64,000 nucleotides of DNA from NCBI RefSeq assembly GCF_046244365.1, contig NZ_CP176395.1:4712001-4776000 (forward strand), in the 5' to 3' direction. How positions within the stretch are numbered: position 1 is the stretch's first letter; each line of letters begins with the position of its first letter. The stretch comes from Paenibacillus_V sp046244365 (GTDB taxonomy: Bacteria > Bacillota > Bacilli > Paenibacillales > NBRC-103111). The notes below the pieces were generated by a model that was given only the letters and a program-made list of their open reading frames with translations, did no database searches and was not told the DNA's origin. Positions 62,435 through 64,000 of this stretch are shown one piece after another. The position numbers and the translations under genes are program-made.

Positions 62435-62857
62435 CTAAAGCTTTTTTATCAGATACTTTGGCGATTCTTCAAAGTTTTGCCGGAAGTAAAAACGGTGTGC
62501 ATCCGTTCTTCCAGAATGGCAATGGACTTCGATTCTGTCGCAATGTCGTTCCGATGCCAGCTTGACGCAAAATTGCTCAAGCTCCTTTCCAATTCCCTTA
62601 CTTCTGATTCTGTGATCGACTGAAAAATAGCTGATTCGCGCAAAATCGCCTTCCAACGCCAGTTGAGGGATAAAATGAATGGAGAGGACGGCAACCGCTT
62701 TCCCTTCCAATTCATACACCAATAATTCCTCATCCGGAAGTTCAATCAATTGTTTGATTCTCCCCGGCATAAATGATTTCGTATCCGGATAACCCAACTG
62801 ATCCATAAGTTCGGAAATTTCTCTCCAATCTTCGACTTTTGCCCTTCTAATTCCCAT
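62435..62857 (-). CDS. GNAT family N-acetyltransferase
   Basis: 140 residues from an ATG at 62857, nine bases after GGGGGG. Acetyl-CoA motif RIRSKGIGKELEQFCVK (R/QxxGxG/A) and a typical FYFRQNFEESPKYLIKKL tail. Substrate unknown. Confidence 0.88.
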   Translation of the reverse strand: MGIRRAKVEDWREISELMDQLGYPDTKSFMPGRIKQLIELPDEELLVYELEGKAVAVLSIHFIPQLALEGDFARISYFSVDHRIRSKGIGKELEQFCVKLASERHCDRIEVHCHSGRTDAHRFYFRQNFEESPKYLIKKL

Positions 62858-63176
62858 GTCCGGCATCCCCCCGCATACAAATTTCTGATTGATTAGCAAT
62901 CATTTATTTATTGGGCTATCTTATCTTGTTAACAAGTAGCGGTTGTAATCCCTGTGTAAAATAGAAACAAATTTTTCGTAAATTTTAATTAAACAACCAA
63001 CCATTAGAATCTCGCGGCCGCCTTGTGGAGTAGTTTACCGAGCTCTCGTTTCCGAGGGAGTTCAATAAAAGCTTGTACGAACAACATTATCCATAATCCT
63101 CCCCCAATCAAGCTATCACATCTAGGCAAATTCCTGAATACTATGTATTCAAAAATTAACTTCTAGGGGAATAAAT
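62858..63176. other. Divergent promoter region
   Basis: About 320 bases, AT-rich. It contains the 16-base string CGAGCTCTCGTTTCCG (around 63039-63054), which also occurs near 61287-61302. No promoter is convincing and no gene is seen. Confidence 0.35.
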
Positions 63177-64000
63177 ATGGTTAACGCCTCTTCAGCCTCT
63201 TCACTATCTCAATCCACAATGGTTTCATTCATCAGGAATGGGCTACCCAAAACTACTTCTCCGAAACGCATCGTTATCGTCGGCGCGGGGATGGCAGGAT
63301 TGGTTTCGGCCTCTTTGCTTAAAGATGCAGGACATCAGGTAACGATACTCGAAGCCTCCGACCGGGTAGGAGGCCGTGTCTTCACGCTTCGTTCTCCTTT
63401 TATTAATGATCAGTTTATTGAGGCGGGTGCAATGAGAATTCCTAGTACCCATCAATTAACTTTGGAATACATCTCGAAATTTCGCTTGCCCCTTAATGAA
63501 TTTATTAACACGACTCCTAATGATCTGCTATATGTGAACGGTGTAAAAACACGCCGTTGGATTTACGAAAAAGATCCCAACATTCTTCGCTTTCCTTTAG
63601 CTCCGCATGAAAGAGGGAAGACGGCTGAAGAATTAGCCCAACGTGCAGTAAAGCCAATAATGGACTATATTAATCAAGATCCTGAAAAGCATTGGCCGAT
63701 TGTAATCAAAGAACTTGATAAATATTCGATGGAACTTTTTATGCGCAACAACCCGGTAGGCCCATCATTGTCTGCCGCTGCGGTAAATATGATCAATGTG
63801 ATGACCGGTTTTGAAGGATTCCCTGAGCTTTCATTTTTGGAAATCTTACGTGACTTTATCCTCCTCACGCCTACTACCCGGTTTTATGAAATCTCAGGCG
63901 GGTTTGACAAACTACCCCGTTCATTCCTTCCACATTTAAAAGAGAATATTCATTTCAACAGCAGGATGACCAAAATTATCCATAACGGCAACCATGTAAC
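63177..64000 (+). CDS. Flavin monoamine / L-amino-acid oxidase (5' part; cut by window)
   Basis: 274 codons visible, open to the window edge. ATG at 63177 after AGGGGA. FAD motif RIVIVGAGMAGLVSASLL, then EASDRVGGRVFT and GAMRIP, characteristic of the flavin amine oxidase family and close to L-amino-acid oxidases. A 28-residue Ser-rich N-terminal extension precedes the fold; no classical signal peptide. C-terminal domain lies outside. Confidence 0.88.
   Translation, partial: MVNASSASSLSQSTMVSFIRNGLPKTTSPKRIVIVGAGMAGLVSASLLKDAGHQVTILEASDRVGGRVFTLRSPFINDQFIEAGAMRIPSTHQLTLEYISKFRLPLNEFINTTPNDLLYVNGVKTRRWIYEKDPNILRFPLAPHERGKTAEELAQRAVKPIMDYINQDPEKHWPIVIKELDKYSMELFMRNNPVGPSLSAAAVNMINVMTGFEGFPELSFLEILRDFILLTPTTRFYEISGGFDKLPRSFLPHLKENIHFNSRMTKIIHNGNHV

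Noticed and set aside
1..64000. CRISPR arrays, tRNA/rRNA genes, T-box or metabolite riboswitches, intact IS elements
   Set aside because: Looked for regularly spaced repeats, cloverleaf-like and conserved RNA motifs, and transposase genes; none was convincing by eye.

Overview
The window looks like a chromosomal segment of a low-to-mid GC Gram-positive bacterium of the Paenibacillaceae (Paenibacillus or Cohnella type). The signs are strong AGGAGG-type ribosome binding sites, sigma-A-like promoters, lipobox-bearing solute-binding proteins, CcpA cre-like sites, and two sugar-import loci built from YesM/YesN two-component systems with LplB/YtcP-type permeases. No rRNA, tRNA, CRISPR array, intact insertion sequence or prophage was seen. 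Most genes are on the minus strand. Both ends of the window cut through genes.

Region 1 (1-17.5 kb). A partial isoprenoid-synthase-like gene is followed by glycan locus A. In transcription order (right to left) locus A holds two importer permeases, a solute-binding lipoprotein, a terminator, a YesM-type kinase, a YesN-type regulator, an FAD-dependent oxidoreductase, an SGNH esterase, a terminator, and then a separately promoted secreted protein of about 1,870 residues with four golvesin-like modules around a helical putative glycan-active core. A near-identical promoter-upstream element stands before the permease gene and before the giant gene. A perfect cre match lies just before the giant gene's start. 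I read this as a carbohydrate-utilisation regulon whose substrate and chemistry cannot be named from sequence.

Region 2 (17.5-38.7 kb) is a mosaic. It holds an ABC ATPase remnant, a MarR/SDR operon with a near-palindromic operator, DinB and alpha/beta hydrolase genes, an OmpR/kinase pair whose kinase seems to begin at AUU, a GC-rich ECF sigma/membrane anti-sigma-like/ABC operon, a divergent Lrp and metallo-hydrolase pair, a UvrA-like duplicated ATPase, a berberine-bridge-type oxidase, a divergent HesB-like/SufR-like pair, an MFS efflux gene behind what looks like a complete translational attenuator (19-codon leader plus two perfect hairpins), an M20 hydrolase and an SDR.

Region 3 (38.7-54.4 kb). 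A heterodimeric ABC exporter is followed by sugar locus B: permeases, solute-binding lipoprotein, Gfo/Idh/MocA oxidoreductase, IlvD/Edd-type sugar-acid dehydratase, MFS transporter, YesN-type regulator and YesM-type kinase. Neither sugar locus encodes an importer ATPase, so a shared ATPase elsewhere is likely. In both loci a terminator-like hairpin directly follows the binding-protein gene.

Region 4 (54.4-64 kb). A LysR/MFS divergent pair, an OmpR regulator/kinase/membrane S41 protease operon paralogous to the 22-24 kb pair, an aminoglycoside-nucleotidyltransferase-like gene, a 51-residue membrane protein next to a truncated HAD phosphatase, a GNAT acetyltransferase, and the start of a flavin amine or amino-acid oxidase.
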